Under the pieces are notes generated by a model. The model was not told where the DNA came from. It saw only the letters and a list, made by a program, of their open reading frames with translations, and searched no databases. Positions 30,613 through 39,807 of a DNA stretch of 64,000 nucleotides are shown piece after piece (position 1 is the first letter of the stretch; every line of letters begins with the position of its first letter). Source of the stretch: an uncultured Pelagibacteraceae bacterium (GTDB lineage: Bacteria > Pseudomonadota > Alphaproteobacteria > Pelagibacterales > Pelagibacteraceae); the NCBI GenBank assembly GCA_902595465.1, contig CACJQE010000002.1, positions 1 to 64,000 of the forward strand, in the 5' to 3' direction. Both the position numbers and the translations under genes were made by a program.

Positions 30613-32394
30613 TTATTTTTTTCTTTTTGAAATATAAAGTTCTTTAAGTTGATTTTCGTCTACTTCAGAAGGTGCATTCATCATTAAATCTTGGGCATTT
30701 TGATTCATTGGAAACATAGTTACCTCTCTTATATTTTTTTCTTCTGCTAATAACATAACGATTCTATCTATTCCAGGAGCAATACCTCCGTGGGGAGGTG
30801 CTCCGTAGCTTAAAGCATTAATCATTCCACTAAATTTCTCATTCACTTTTTCTTTTGAGTAGCCAGCGATTTCAAATAGTCTATACATTAAATCTGGCTT
30901 GTGGTTTCTGATTGCTCCAGAAGACAATTCAATGCCGTTGCAAACAATATCATATTGAAAAGCTTTTAATTTTAGTGGATCTGAAAGATCTAAGTTATCG
31001 GTATCGCCTTGGGGCATAGAAAATGGGTTGTGACTAAATTCAATCTTTTTCGTATTTTCATCCATTTCAAACATTGGATAATCAACTACCCAACAAAATG
31101 AAAAAATATTTTCGTCGATTAAATTTAATTCATTTGCTATTTTATTTCTTGCGTTACTTAATAACTTCTCAACTTCAGGTTTATTTCCACAAGACATAAA
31201 TATTGTATCACCAATTTCAGCATTCATTTTTGTCATTATCTCTTTTAGGGACTCCTCAGAAAAAAATTTTCCCACAGGTCCTTTTGCGCTCAATTTGTCT
31301 GAGCATTCAATAGAAAAATATGCTAGGCCAGACGATCCTTCATCTTTTGCCCATTTATCAATTCCATCGAAAAAACTTCTTGGTTTTTTAGATGTATTTT
31401 TTGTAACAATTCCTCTGACTATAGATCCTTTAGTTACTAATTTTTTAAATATTTCAAAATTAACATCATCTCTTTTAAAAATCTCACTAATATCTGCTAT
31501 TTCCAAAGGATTTCTCAAATCTGGTTTGTCAGAACCATATTTAAGCATAGCCTCATCAAAAGGAATTCTGGGAAATTTTTCATGGAGTAACTTTTTAGAA
31601 GAAAATTTTTTGAATAAATTTACGAATAACTCCTCAACAATTTTGAATACATCCTCTTGTTCTACGAAAGACATTTCCAAGTCAAGTTGATAAAACTCTC
31701 CTGGACTTCTGTCCGCTCTTGCGTCCTCATCTCTAAAACACGGCGCGATTTGAAAATATTTATCAAAACCAGATACCATGATTAATTGTTTAAATTGCTG
31801 TGGCGCTTGAGGTAAAGCGTAAAATTTACCAGGGTTTAGTCTGCTTGGTACTAAAAAGTCTCTAGCGCCTTCTGGGCTAGATGAAGTTAATATAGGTGTT
31901 TGATATTCTAGAAAACCATATTTTTGCATTTCAGTTCTTATAAATGAAATAATTTTAGATCTTAAAATAATATTATTATGAATTTTATTCCTTCTTAAAT
32001 CTAAAAATCTATACTTTAATCTAATTTCTTCAGAGTATTCTTGATCTGAAAAAACAGGTAGAGGCAATTCCTTAGTTCTTGCAAGTATTTTAAATTTTTC
32101 AATTCCTACTTCAATTTCTCCAGTATTTAAATTTTTGTTAATTGTACCTTTTTCTCTCACTAAAACTTTACCTTCAACTTGTAGTACCGTTTCTAATGGA
32201 AGTTTTTCTATTTCTTTAAAAATTTTTTTACCCTCGTCAATTACACATTGAGTTAGTCCATAATGATCTCTTAAATCTAAAAATAATAGATTTCCATGAT
32301 CTCTTTTTTTATTTATCCAGCCTGACAACTTTATTGTTTGATCTTTGTTATTTAAAGTTAGTTCTCCACAAGTATGTGTTCTATATTTACTCAA
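30613..32394 (-). CDS. aspS: Aspartyl-tRNA synthetase
   Basis: Class II motifs (FLDLRDHYGLTQCVID; TSSSPEGARDFLVPSR; FRDEDARADRSPGEFYQLDLEMSF; GGIAPGIDRIVMLL). Confidence 0.97.
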   Translation of the reverse strand: MSKYRTHTCGELTLNNKDQTIKLSGWINKKRDHGNLLFLDLRDHYGLTQCVIDEGKKIFKEIEKLPLETVLQVEGKVLVREKGTINKNLNTGEIEVGIEKFKILARTKELPLPVFSDQEYSEEIRLKYRFLDLRRNKIHNNIILRSKIISFIRTEMQKYGFLEYQTPILTSSSPEGARDFLVPSRLNPGKFYALPQAPQQFKQLIMVSGFDKYFQIAPCFRDEDARADRSPGEFYQLDLEMSFVEQEDVFKIVEELFVNLFKKFSSKKLLHEKFPRIPFDEAMLKYGSDKPDLRNPLEIADISEIFKRDDVNFEIFKKLVTKGSIVRGIVTKNTSKKPRSFFDGIDKWAKDEGSSGLAYFSIECSDKLSAKGPVGKFFSEESLKEIMTKMNAEIGDTIFMSCGNKPEVEKLLSNARNKIANELNLIDENIFSFCWVVDYPMFEMDENTKKIEFSHNPFSMPQGDTDNLDLSDPLKLKAFQYDIVCNGIELSSGAIRNHKPDLMYRLFEIAGYSKEKVNEKFSGMINALSYGAPPHGGIAPGIDRIVMLLAEEKNIREVTMFPMNQNAQDLMMNAPSEVDENQLKELYISKRKK

Positions 32395-33050
32395 TTTATT
32401 ATCTCTTTTATTATTCTAAAGTTAATAGATTTCTTTTTCTTCAAACTCAATTCATCAATCTTATATATAAATTCATGCATTTTGCTATATGATCTAGCAA
32501 TTCTTTTTATGATATAATCTATAATTTTGTTGTCTAACTTAATTTGCCTATCAGAAAAACTTTTTAAAATTATAGCATAAATCAACTCATCATCTGGCTG
32601 CTCTATTTTAGCTATTATGCAATTCTTTAATCTTGATAATAAATCTGGAAGTGTAAATTTCATTGTATCTATTGGTTTTTTTGAAGAGATCAGTAAATAT
32701 TTATTATCTTGTTCAACTAAGTTAAATAACGAATAAAGAAGTTTTTCGTCAAAACTTTCATCTAAATCTTCAATAATTATGCTGTTTGAAAGTTTAATTT
32801 TTTTTAAAATCTTATCGTCGATATTCTTGCTATATAAATATAATGCGTTACTTTTTTTTTGAAATATATTCGATAAATGCGTTTTGCCAGAATATTTGTC
32901 ACCTGTTAAGTTGACAATTTTTTTTTCCCATTTAGGCCAAGTCTCTATAATATTTTTTGCAAAATAATTGCTTTTAGACACATAATAATCATTTTCATCA
33001 AAACTTTCAGTAATTCCAAAGTCTAAGAGTTTTTGATCTAATTCACTCAT
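32391..33050 (-). CDS. hda: DnaA-related protein Hda/HdaA
   Basis: Small DnaA-like AAA+ protein (GDKYSGKTHLSNIF; IIIEDLDE; LPDLLSRLKNCIIAKIEQPDDELIYAIILKSF), with no DnaA domain IV. Confidence 0.8.
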   Translation of the reverse strand: MSELDQKLLDFGITESFDENDYYVSKSNYFAKNIIETWPKWEKKIVNLTGDKYSGKTHLSNIFQKKSNALYLYSKNIDDKILKKIKLSNSIIIEDLDESFDEKLLYSLFNLVEQDNKYLLISSKKPIDTMKFTLPDLLSRLKNCIIAKIEQPDDELIYAIILKSFSDRQIKLDNKIIDYIIKRIARSYSKMHEFIYKIDELSLKKKKSINFRIIKEIIN

Positions 33051-34123
33051 TCTACATTCCAAATGTCACTGGATGAATTTATATTTATATCATTTACTTT
33101 TAAAATATTTAGAAATTTTTCAGGATTATTATTATAAATTATTTTATATATAATTTCTTCACTATCCATTTTTTCTATTTCATATTCATATACAAAATCT
33201 GATTGATTTAATATATTTTCTAATTTTTCAGAAGTTATGAAATTGCTGTTTTTTATTGAAATTTTTATGGGTATTGTAATTGAGGTATTAATTTTATTTA
33301 TTAACTTCCACTTGTCTTCGTATAAATTTTTTAAATTTAAAATAATTTGATCTAATATTTCGTTATCTTCGTAACTAATATTTTTTTGATTTAAATTAAA
33401 TTTAAAGTTTGAATTCGAAAAACTAATTTTGGAAAATATTTGTAAATTTTTTTTATTTTTGTAAAATATAACAACAAAAATATTTTCGAAGTTATACTTA
33501 TTTGTAATCTCAGATAAATCATTATCTTCAATATTATTTTTTATTCTTTGAAAAAGACGAAAATTTTCAATATTTTCATCTGGTAAATTATAATTTAATA
33601 AAAAATAATTTTTATTAACATTGTTCCAATTGTTATAAAAGTAATTTTGATCAAAAAACTTTATTTCGTTAGTTTGTGTATCAATTAAAATTGGTATAAA
33701 AAGAACATCTGTATTTTTAGGAACAGAAGAAATTACGTTTTTTTCCCTGATGAATGATAATAATTTTTTTTTGTCAAAACTAACCTCAAAATCAACCTCA
33801 TAATTATTGTTTACAAACTTTTCATTTGTTATGGAAAAATTATCAATCAATGAACTAATTTTATTATTTGGTATATCTTTAAATAAATTTTTATCTTTAC
33901 TTTCTACAATTCTAAAAATTAATGTTTTAAATCCTTTTTCGAAACCCTTATTTATTACTTTATCTTTATTAAAATTTGTGTCGTATTGTTCTTGAATTTT
34001 AATATTTTTAACTGTGTAATTATCTGCAATTACTATAGTTGTGGAAAACTTGATAAAAACTAAAATGAAAAGTAAAAAAAAAAAGTATAAGTAAATATTA
34101 ATTTTATTTTTATTTAAAAACAT
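33047..34123 (-). CDS. DUF2066 domain-containing secreted protein
   Basis: Signal peptide and N-terminal DUF2066-like region; located between hda and purM, as in other alphaproteobacteria (established context, from memory). Confidence 0.65.
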   Translation of the reverse strand: MFLNKNKINIYLYFFFLLFILVFIKFSTTIVIADNYTVKNIKIQEQYDTNFNKDKVINKGFEKGFKTLIFRIVESKDKNLFKDIPNNKISSLIDNFSITNEKFVNNNYEVDFEVSFDKKKLLSFIREKNVISSVPKNTDVLFIPILIDTQTNEIKFFDQNYFYNNWNNVNKNYFLLNYNLPDENIENFRLFQRIKNNIEDNDLSEITNKYNFENIFVVIFYKNKKNLQIFSKISFSNSNFKFNLNQKNISYEDNEILDQIILNLKNLYEDKWKLINKINTSITIPIKISIKNSNFITSEKLENILNQSDFVYEYEIEKMDSEEIIYKIIYNNNPEKFLNILKVNDININSSSDIWNVE

Positions 34124-34132
34124 AATTTAAAT

Positions 34133-35155
34133 ATGAGATTGAAAAATTTCACATATGAGAAAAGTGGTGTAAGCATAAAAAAAGCAGATAAGTTTATTGA
34201 ATTTATATCTTCAACTACAAAAAAATCAAAAAAAAGTGGTAATTTTGAGAATATTGGTGGATTTGGAGCACTTACAAAACTGCCAAGTAATTTAAAGAAA
34301 CCATATCTTGTAACCAGTACAGATGGAGTTGGTACAAAAATTGAAGTTGCAAATCTACTGGGTAAATTTGATACAATTGGTGTGGATCTTGTAGCTATGT
34401 GTGTAAATGACATTATAGTCCAAGGTGCAAAACCTTTGCTTTTTTTAGATTATATATCAGTAGAAAAAATCGATACAGAAAAACTAAAAAATATAATTAA
34501 TGGAATTATTAAAGGCTGCAAATTAGCTGACTGTGAGTTAGTTGGTGGAGAAACTGCAGAAATGCCTGGAACATATTCTAAAGGGAAATTTGATATTGCT
34601 GGATTTTCTTTAGGCATAGTAGATAAAGATAAAATATTATTAAATAAAATAAAAGAAAAAGATTTAGTGCTAGCAATACCTTCTAGTGGTCTCCATTCAA
34701 ATGGATATTCTTTAGTAAGACATATTATAAAAAAAAAAAAAATTAATCTAAAAAAAAATTCATTTTTAAAAAAAGAATTAATGGTACCGACAAAAATATA
34801 TGTAATGCACGTATTAGAATTAATTAAAAAAAAGTATTTGAATGCATGTGCGAATATTACAGGAGGTGGCTTAAAAGATAATATTAAAAGAATTATACCA
34901 GACAATTATTGCGCTGAAATAAAATTAGAAAAAATAAAGACATTAAAAATATTTAGGTGGCTAAAAAGTCAAGGTGTAAGTGATCAAGAAATGTTAAAAA
35001 CTTTTAATTGTGGTGTAGGTTTTTGTTTAATAGTAAAACGTTCAAACTACAAAAAAATAATTAAAATTTTTCCAAAAAAATATAAACCATATGTTATTGG
35101 AAGAATTACAAAAAATTCAGAAAAAGTAAAGTTGAGTGGAAAAGTCATCTGGTAA
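34133..35155 (+). CDS. purM: Phosphoribosylformylglycinamidine cyclo-ligase
   Basis: YEKSGVSIKKADKFI, IGGFGALTKLP, TSTDGVGTKIEVA, GGETAEMPGTYSKG. Confidence 0.96.
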   Translation: MRLKNFTYEKSGVSIKKADKFIEFISSTTKKSKKSGNFENIGGFGALTKLPSNLKKPYLVTSTDGVGTKIEVANLLGKFDTIGVDLVAMCVNDIIVQGAKPLLFLDYISVEKIDTEKLKNIINGIIKGCKLADCELVGGETAEMPGTYSKGKFDIAGFSLGIVDKDKILLNKIKEKDLVLAIPSSGLHSNGYSLVRHIIKKKKINLKKNSFLKKELMVPTKIYVMHVLELIKKKYLNACANITGGGLKDNIKRIIPDNYCAEIKLEKIKTLKIFRWLKSQGVSDQEMLKTFNCGVGFCLIVKRSNYKKIIKIFPKKYKPYVIGRITKNSEKVKLSGKVIW

Positions 35156-35714
35156 AAAAAATACTGCAGTATTAATAAGCGGTAGAGGCAGTAATCTAAA
35201 ATCATTAATAAAATATTCAAAAACAAAAAAATCTTTAATTAAAATTGGACTGGTTGTCTCTGATAATTTTAGTGCAAAAGGATTAAATTACGCAAATAAA
35301 TACAATATCAATAATATTGCAATTAAATATTCTAATAGAAAAAGTTTTGAAGATCGTTTGTTTAAATTATTAAGGAGAAATAATGTTGATTTGATTTGTT
35401 TAGCTGGATTTATGAAAATACTCTCAGGTAAATTTATAAAAAAATTTAATAAAACTATACTTAATATTCACCCCTCTCTTCTTCCTAAGTATAAAGGACT
35501 AAATACACATAATAGAGCAATTCAAAATAAAGACAAATACTCTGGAGCTACAGTTCATATTGTTAATGATAAATTAGATTCAGGTAAAATTATATTACAA
35601 AAAAAAGTTAAAATTCTAAAATCGGATAGTGGAAAAAGTTTAGAAAAAAAAGTTTTAAAAATTGAGCATAAAATATATCCAAAAGCAATTACTAAATTAT
35701 TATCTAGTGATTAA
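35136..35714 (+). CDS. purN: Phosphoribosylglycinamide formyltransferase
   Basis: VLISGRGSNLKSLI, LAGFMKILS, ILNIHPSLLPKYKGLNTHNRAI. Confidence 0.95.
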   Translation: MEKSSGKKNTAVLISGRGSNLKSLIKYSKTKKSLIKIGLVVSDNFSAKGLNYANKYNINNIAIKYSNRKSFEDRLFKLLRRNNVDLICLAGFMKILSGKFIKKFNKTILNIHPSLLPKYKGLNTHNRAIQNKDKYSGATVHIVNDKLDSGKIILQKKVKILKSDSGKSLEKKVLKIEHKIYPKAITKLLSSD

Positions 35715-36114
35715 AAAAAAAATCTAATTCAATCTTAGCATTTTCAGAGCTGTCAGATCCATGAACGGAGTTTTTATCAATTGAAATACCATATTTTTTC
35801 CTCAAAGTACCCTCCTCTGCATCTACTGGATTTGTTGCTCCCATTAACTTTCTATTTTCCAAAATTGCGTTTTCTCGTTGTAAAGTCATTACAACGATAG
35901 GACCTGATGATAGATAAGTGCATAAATCGTTATAAAATGGTTTGGACTCATGTACTTTGTAAAATCTTTCGGCTTCTTCTTTAGATATATGGATTTTTTT
36001 TTCTTTTATTATTTCAAATCCTTTATTTATAAAATCTTGTTTAATTTGATCTTGAAGATTTCTTTCAACTGCATCTGGTTTAATTATCGATAGAGTTTGC
36101 TCAATTTTACTCAT
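35704..36114 (-). CDS. ndk: Nucleoside diphosphate kinase
   Basis: QTLSIIKPDAVERN, RKLMGATNPVDAEEGTLRKKYG, NSVHGSDSSENA; start set at MSKIEQ. Confidence 0.96.
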   Translation of the reverse strand: MSKIEQTLSIIKPDAVERNLQDQIKQDFINKGFEIIKEKKIHISKEEAERFYKVHESKPFYNDLCTYLSSGPIVVMTLQRENAILENRKLMGATNPVDAEEGTLRKKYGISIDKNSVHGSDSSENAKIELDFFFNH

Positions 36115-37543
36115 AGTTATCTTCAATCAATTTATTTAACAATCTAACTCCATAACCAGTTGCACCGCCGGAGTTAAGCGCTCCTCCATATTTTGAAAAC
36201 GCCATGCCAGCAATATCTAAGTGGGCCCAAGGAGTTTTATTTATTATGAACCTTTGTAAAAATTGTGCTGCTGTAGTTGATCCAGCTCCACCAATATAAT
36301 TAATGTTTTGCATGTCTGCATTTTTAGAATTTATTAATTTATCAAAGTTTTCATTTAGAGGCATTCTCCAAAGTTTTTCTTCAACACTTTCACCTGCATC
36401 AATTAGTTGTTTAGATAATTTATCATTATTTGAAAATAGACCTGCATATTCTGAGCCAAGAGAAACAATTATAGCCCCAGTTAATGTTGCTAAATCAACA
36501 ATAAATTGTGGCTTAAACTTTTCTTCTGTAAATGTTAAAGCATCAGCTAAAACTAATCTGCCTTCGGCATCTGTATTTAAAATTTCTATAGTTTTTCCAC
36601 TGTAAGATTTTACTATATCCCCAGGTCTTTGAGCATTTCCACTTACCATATTTTCTACAAGACCTACCACACCGACTGCATTAATTTTAGATTTTCTTAA
36701 TGCTAAAGTTTTCATTAAACCAACAACTGTTGCTGAACCCGCCATATCATATGTCATATCTTCCATAAATTTTGCTGGTTTTAGTGAGTACCCCCCAGTA
36801 TCAAAACACACACCTTTTCCGACAAATCCTAATGGTTTAGATTTATTTTTTGCACCATTCCACTCTATTGTAACTAAATATGAACCCCTAACACTTCCTT
36901 GACCTACGCCTAATAAAGCATTCATACCCAACTTTTTTAATTTCTTTTGATCATATACATTGACCTTTAATCCAAATTTTCTTAGTTTGGTTATGCGTTT
37001 TGCATACTCATCTGGGTGAAGTACATTTCCTGGTTCAGACACAAGATCCCTAGTTAGAAAAATACCTTCTAAAAGAGAATTTAATTTATTTCTTAGCAGA
37101 TTTGGTTTTTTAAATTTATTTCCAACTACATTAAAATATGTAATTACTTTTTTGGATTTATCGGTTTTATAAATATTAAAGTCATATGATTTAAGTTGAG
37201 CACCATGTATAAGTTTTTCTAATTGTATATTTGAGATAAAAGATTTTTCTATATTTAGAAAAGAATGTTCAATTTTATTATTTTTTAAAAAAATATATAG
37301 ATCAGACCCTAGTTTTTCAAAATCAAGTGAGGTTTTACATTTTTCACAATTTACAAAAATATAAGATTTCTCATTAATATTTTTTGTAAGAAATTTTTTT
37401 TCTATAAATAATTTGTTATTAAATAAAGATTTACTAAAAGATTTAAGAGTATTAATTCTATTCATTTTATCTTTTAATAAAATAATCTCGTTATCTTTAG
37501 CTAGTTTGGGTATTTTGCTTACGAAATCTAATTTTAGCTTCAT
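36107..37543 (-). CDS. pepA: Leucyl aminopeptidase
   Basis: M17 motifs GKGVCFDTGGYSLKPAKFMEDMTYDMAGSATV and NTDAEGRLVLADAL. Confidence 0.95.
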   Translation of the reverse strand: MKLKLDFVSKIPKLAKDNEIILLKDKMNRINTLKSFSKSLFNNKLFIEKKFLTKNINEKSYIFVNCEKCKTSLDFEKLGSDLYIFLKNNKIEHSFLNIEKSFISNIQLEKLIHGAQLKSYDFNIYKTDKSKKVITYFNVVGNKFKKPNLLRNKLNSLLEGIFLTRDLVSEPGNVLHPDEYAKRITKLRKFGLKVNVYDQKKLKKLGMNALLGVGQGSVRGSYLVTIEWNGAKNKSKPLGFVGKGVCFDTGGYSLKPAKFMEDMTYDMAGSATVVGLMKTLALRKSKINAVGVVGLVENMVSGNAQRPGDIVKSYSGKTIEILNTDAEGRLVLADALTFTEEKFKPQFIVDLATLTGAIIVSLGSEYAGLFSNNDKLSKQLIDAGESVEEKLWRMPLNENFDKLINSKNADMQNINYIGGAGSTTAAQFLQRFIINKTPWAHLDIAGMAFSKYGGALNSGGATGYGVRLLNKLIEDNYE

Positions 37544-37597
37544 TTTTTTGAAATATTTAATAGATAATGTTGTATATTTATTAAATTAAGAATTTCA

Positions 37598-38728
37598 ATG
37601 AATAAATTAATATTTCGTAAATTATTTTTAGATATATTATATTTCTTCCTTTTATCCTCCTTGGCAATCACTTTGATTGTATGGGTAATTCAAGGAGTCA
37701 ATTTTCTCGATATAATTGCTGAACAAGGTCACGCAATCAAAATATATTTAATTTATTCACTTTTAAATATTCCGAAGATTTTTAGTAAACTCCTAATATT
37801 CACTTTTTTTTTGACTTTATTTGTAGTGATAAGCAGATATGAAGACAATAATGAGATTATCGTTTTTTGGACAAACGGTATAAAAAAAATATCTTTCATA
37901 AACTTCATAGGCAAGATGTCAATTTTGTTTTTGGGAGCCCAATTATTTTTAAATCTTCTAATAGTTCCTTACACACAAAATCTGGGTCAGGAGTATTTAA
38001 GAAATTCGTCTAAAGAATTATTGCCTAATTTAATACAAGAAAGAAAATTTTCTAACTTGATGCGAAATTTGACGATCTTTGTTGAAGAATATGATGGAGA
38101 CAGATCTCTAAAAGGAATTTATATAAAAGAAAAAATTGGAAATAATGAATACAAAATTACACTGGCAGGTAAAGGAAGATTGATAGGAAAAAATGATAAG
38201 CTGACTTTTGAACTAAGTGATGGAACAATTACTAATATAAGTGAAAATGGAAGTTTTAATCTAGGATTTAAAGAAACTTCATATGATATTTCAAACCTTA
38301 AGTCTAGAACTAGAAAAATAATCGAAGTTGATGAAACAAAAAGTTCAACCTTGTTTTTATGTTTAGAAAAATTTTTATTTGAAAGAAAAAATTTATCCAT
38401 AAAGTGTAAAAGTAATAATTCATTTCTTCTGAGAGATATATATGAGGAATTATTCAAAAGAACTATTAGTCCTTTTTATATAATTATAATCTCACTTCTT
38501 AGTTCTTTATTAGTTCTAAAACCCAAAATAAGTTTTTTTCAAAATTATTCTAAAATTATAATTTTTATGCTAGGTTTTTTTCTTATAATATTTTCAGAAA
38601 TTAGTTATAAGTTTATCTTTGCGCCACTTTTAATAGAATTTTTATTTTTGTTATTGCCTCTATTATCGATTTTTATTTTTTACTTTTACATTTTATTAAA
38701 AACAAAATTTAATATTCAATATTTATGA
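37598..38728 (+). CDS. lptF: LPS export permease LptF
   Basis: YjgP/YjgQ-like topology and context (lptF-lptG-lptD). Confidence 0.85.
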   Translation: MNKLIFRKLFLDILYFFLLSSLAITLIVWVIQGVNFLDIIAEQGHAIKIYLIYSLLNIPKIFSKLLIFTFFLTLFVVISRYEDNNEIIVFWTNGIKKISFINFIGKMSILFLGAQLFLNLLIVPYTQNLGQEYLRNSSKELLPNLIQERKFSNLMRNLTIFVEEYDGDRSLKGIYIKEKIGNNEYKITLAGKGRLIGKNDKLTFELSDGTITNISENGSFNLGFKETSYDISNLKSRTRKIIEVDETKSSTLFLCLEKFLFERKNLSIKCKSNNSFLLRDIYEELFKRTISPFYIIIISLLSSLLVLKPKISFFQNYSKIIIFMLGFFLIIFSEISYKFIFAPLLIEFLFLLLPLLSIFIFYFYILLKTKFNIQYL

Positions 38729-39807
38729 AATTAAAAAAATATCAAAGTTACTTATATTTATTATTTTTAAAAAATTTTATTACTATAAGTTTTATATTTT
38801 TTTGCATCGTAATTATTATTAATATTTTTGAGGAAATAAGATTTGCTGAAAAACACAATACAGATGTTTATTATATAATTTATCTTTCAATTTTAAATGC
38901 TCCATCTTTGATATTTGAGATTTTTCCTTTTATATTCTTAATATCTGTGAAATTTTTCTATCTTTTTTTAAAAGAAAAAAATGAATTAGAAATTTTAAAT
39001 TCCAATGGAATAAGTAATATAAAAATAATATTTAATTTATTATTAATTTCAATTTTTTTAGGTGTATTTATTGTTATATTTTACTATTCTTTCTCATCAA
39101 GTTTAAAAAGTAAATATTTGGATATTAAAAATAGATTTTCTAATAGTAACGAATATTTGGCAGTAGTTAAAGACAATGGGCTTTGGATTAAGGAAGAAAT
39201 TAATGAAAATATTTTTATTATACATGCTGAAAAGTTTGATAAAAATAAGCTAAGTTCTATATCTATTACTGAAGTAGACAAATATTATTCGAGAAAAAAT
39301 ACAATTAATGCAAGATACGCAAACATTTCTACAAAAAATTGGTTACTCGACGATGTAGATTTAATTGATCACAAAGGTAGCTCTAAAAAATTTAAAACAT
39401 TTATACACAACTCATCATTTAATGGAGAAATTATTTCAAATTTATTTTCAAATCTAAATTCTATGAATATTTTTGAGTTACATAAATTATCAGATAACTA
39501 TAATAAAATTGGTTATTCTGATACTGATATCAAAATACATCTAAATAAAGTCTATAGCATGCCAATTTTTTATATATTAATGACTATTTTAGGATTTATT
39601 ATAATAAATAAGTTAAAATATTATAAATCAAAATTTTTTGTGACAATTTTCGGGATATTTGTGTCAGTAGTAGTATATTATCTAAATTATTTTTCAGGAG
39701 TGCTTGGAACAAATGGCATTTTACCTATATACTTATCTGTTTGGTCACCTTTGTTAATTCTATTTTTAATTTGTAATATAGGAATTTTAAGAGTTAATGA
39801 AAACTAA
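38725..39807 (+). CDS. lptG: LPS export permease LptG
   Basis: YjgP/YjgQ-like topology; adjacent to lptF and lptD. Confidence 0.85.
   Translation: MKLKKYQSYLYLLFLKNFITISFIFFCIVIIINIFEEIRFAEKHNTDVYYIIYLSILNAPSLIFEIFPFIFLISVKFFYLFLKEKNELEILNSNGISNIKIIFNLLLISIFLGVFIVIFYYSFSSSLKSKYLDIKNRFSNSNEYLAVVKDNGLWIKEEINENIFIIHAEKFDKNKLSSISITEVDKYYSRKNTINARYANISTKNWLLDDVDLIDHKGSSKKFKTFIHNSSFNGEIISNLFSNLNSMNIFELHKLSDNYNKIGYSDTDIKIHLNKVYSMPIFYILMTILGFIIINKLKYYKSKFFVTIFGIFVSVVVYYLNYFSGVLGTNGILPIYLSVWSPLLILFLICNIGILRVNEN

Noticed and set aside
34450-34905. 151-aa antisense ORF within purM
   Set aside because: Low-complexity Phe/Ile-rich product from the complement of poly-A coding sequence; no family features. 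Same reasoning applies to other antisense ORFs such as 12502-12807, 22735-23118, 31295-31690 and 51026-51322.
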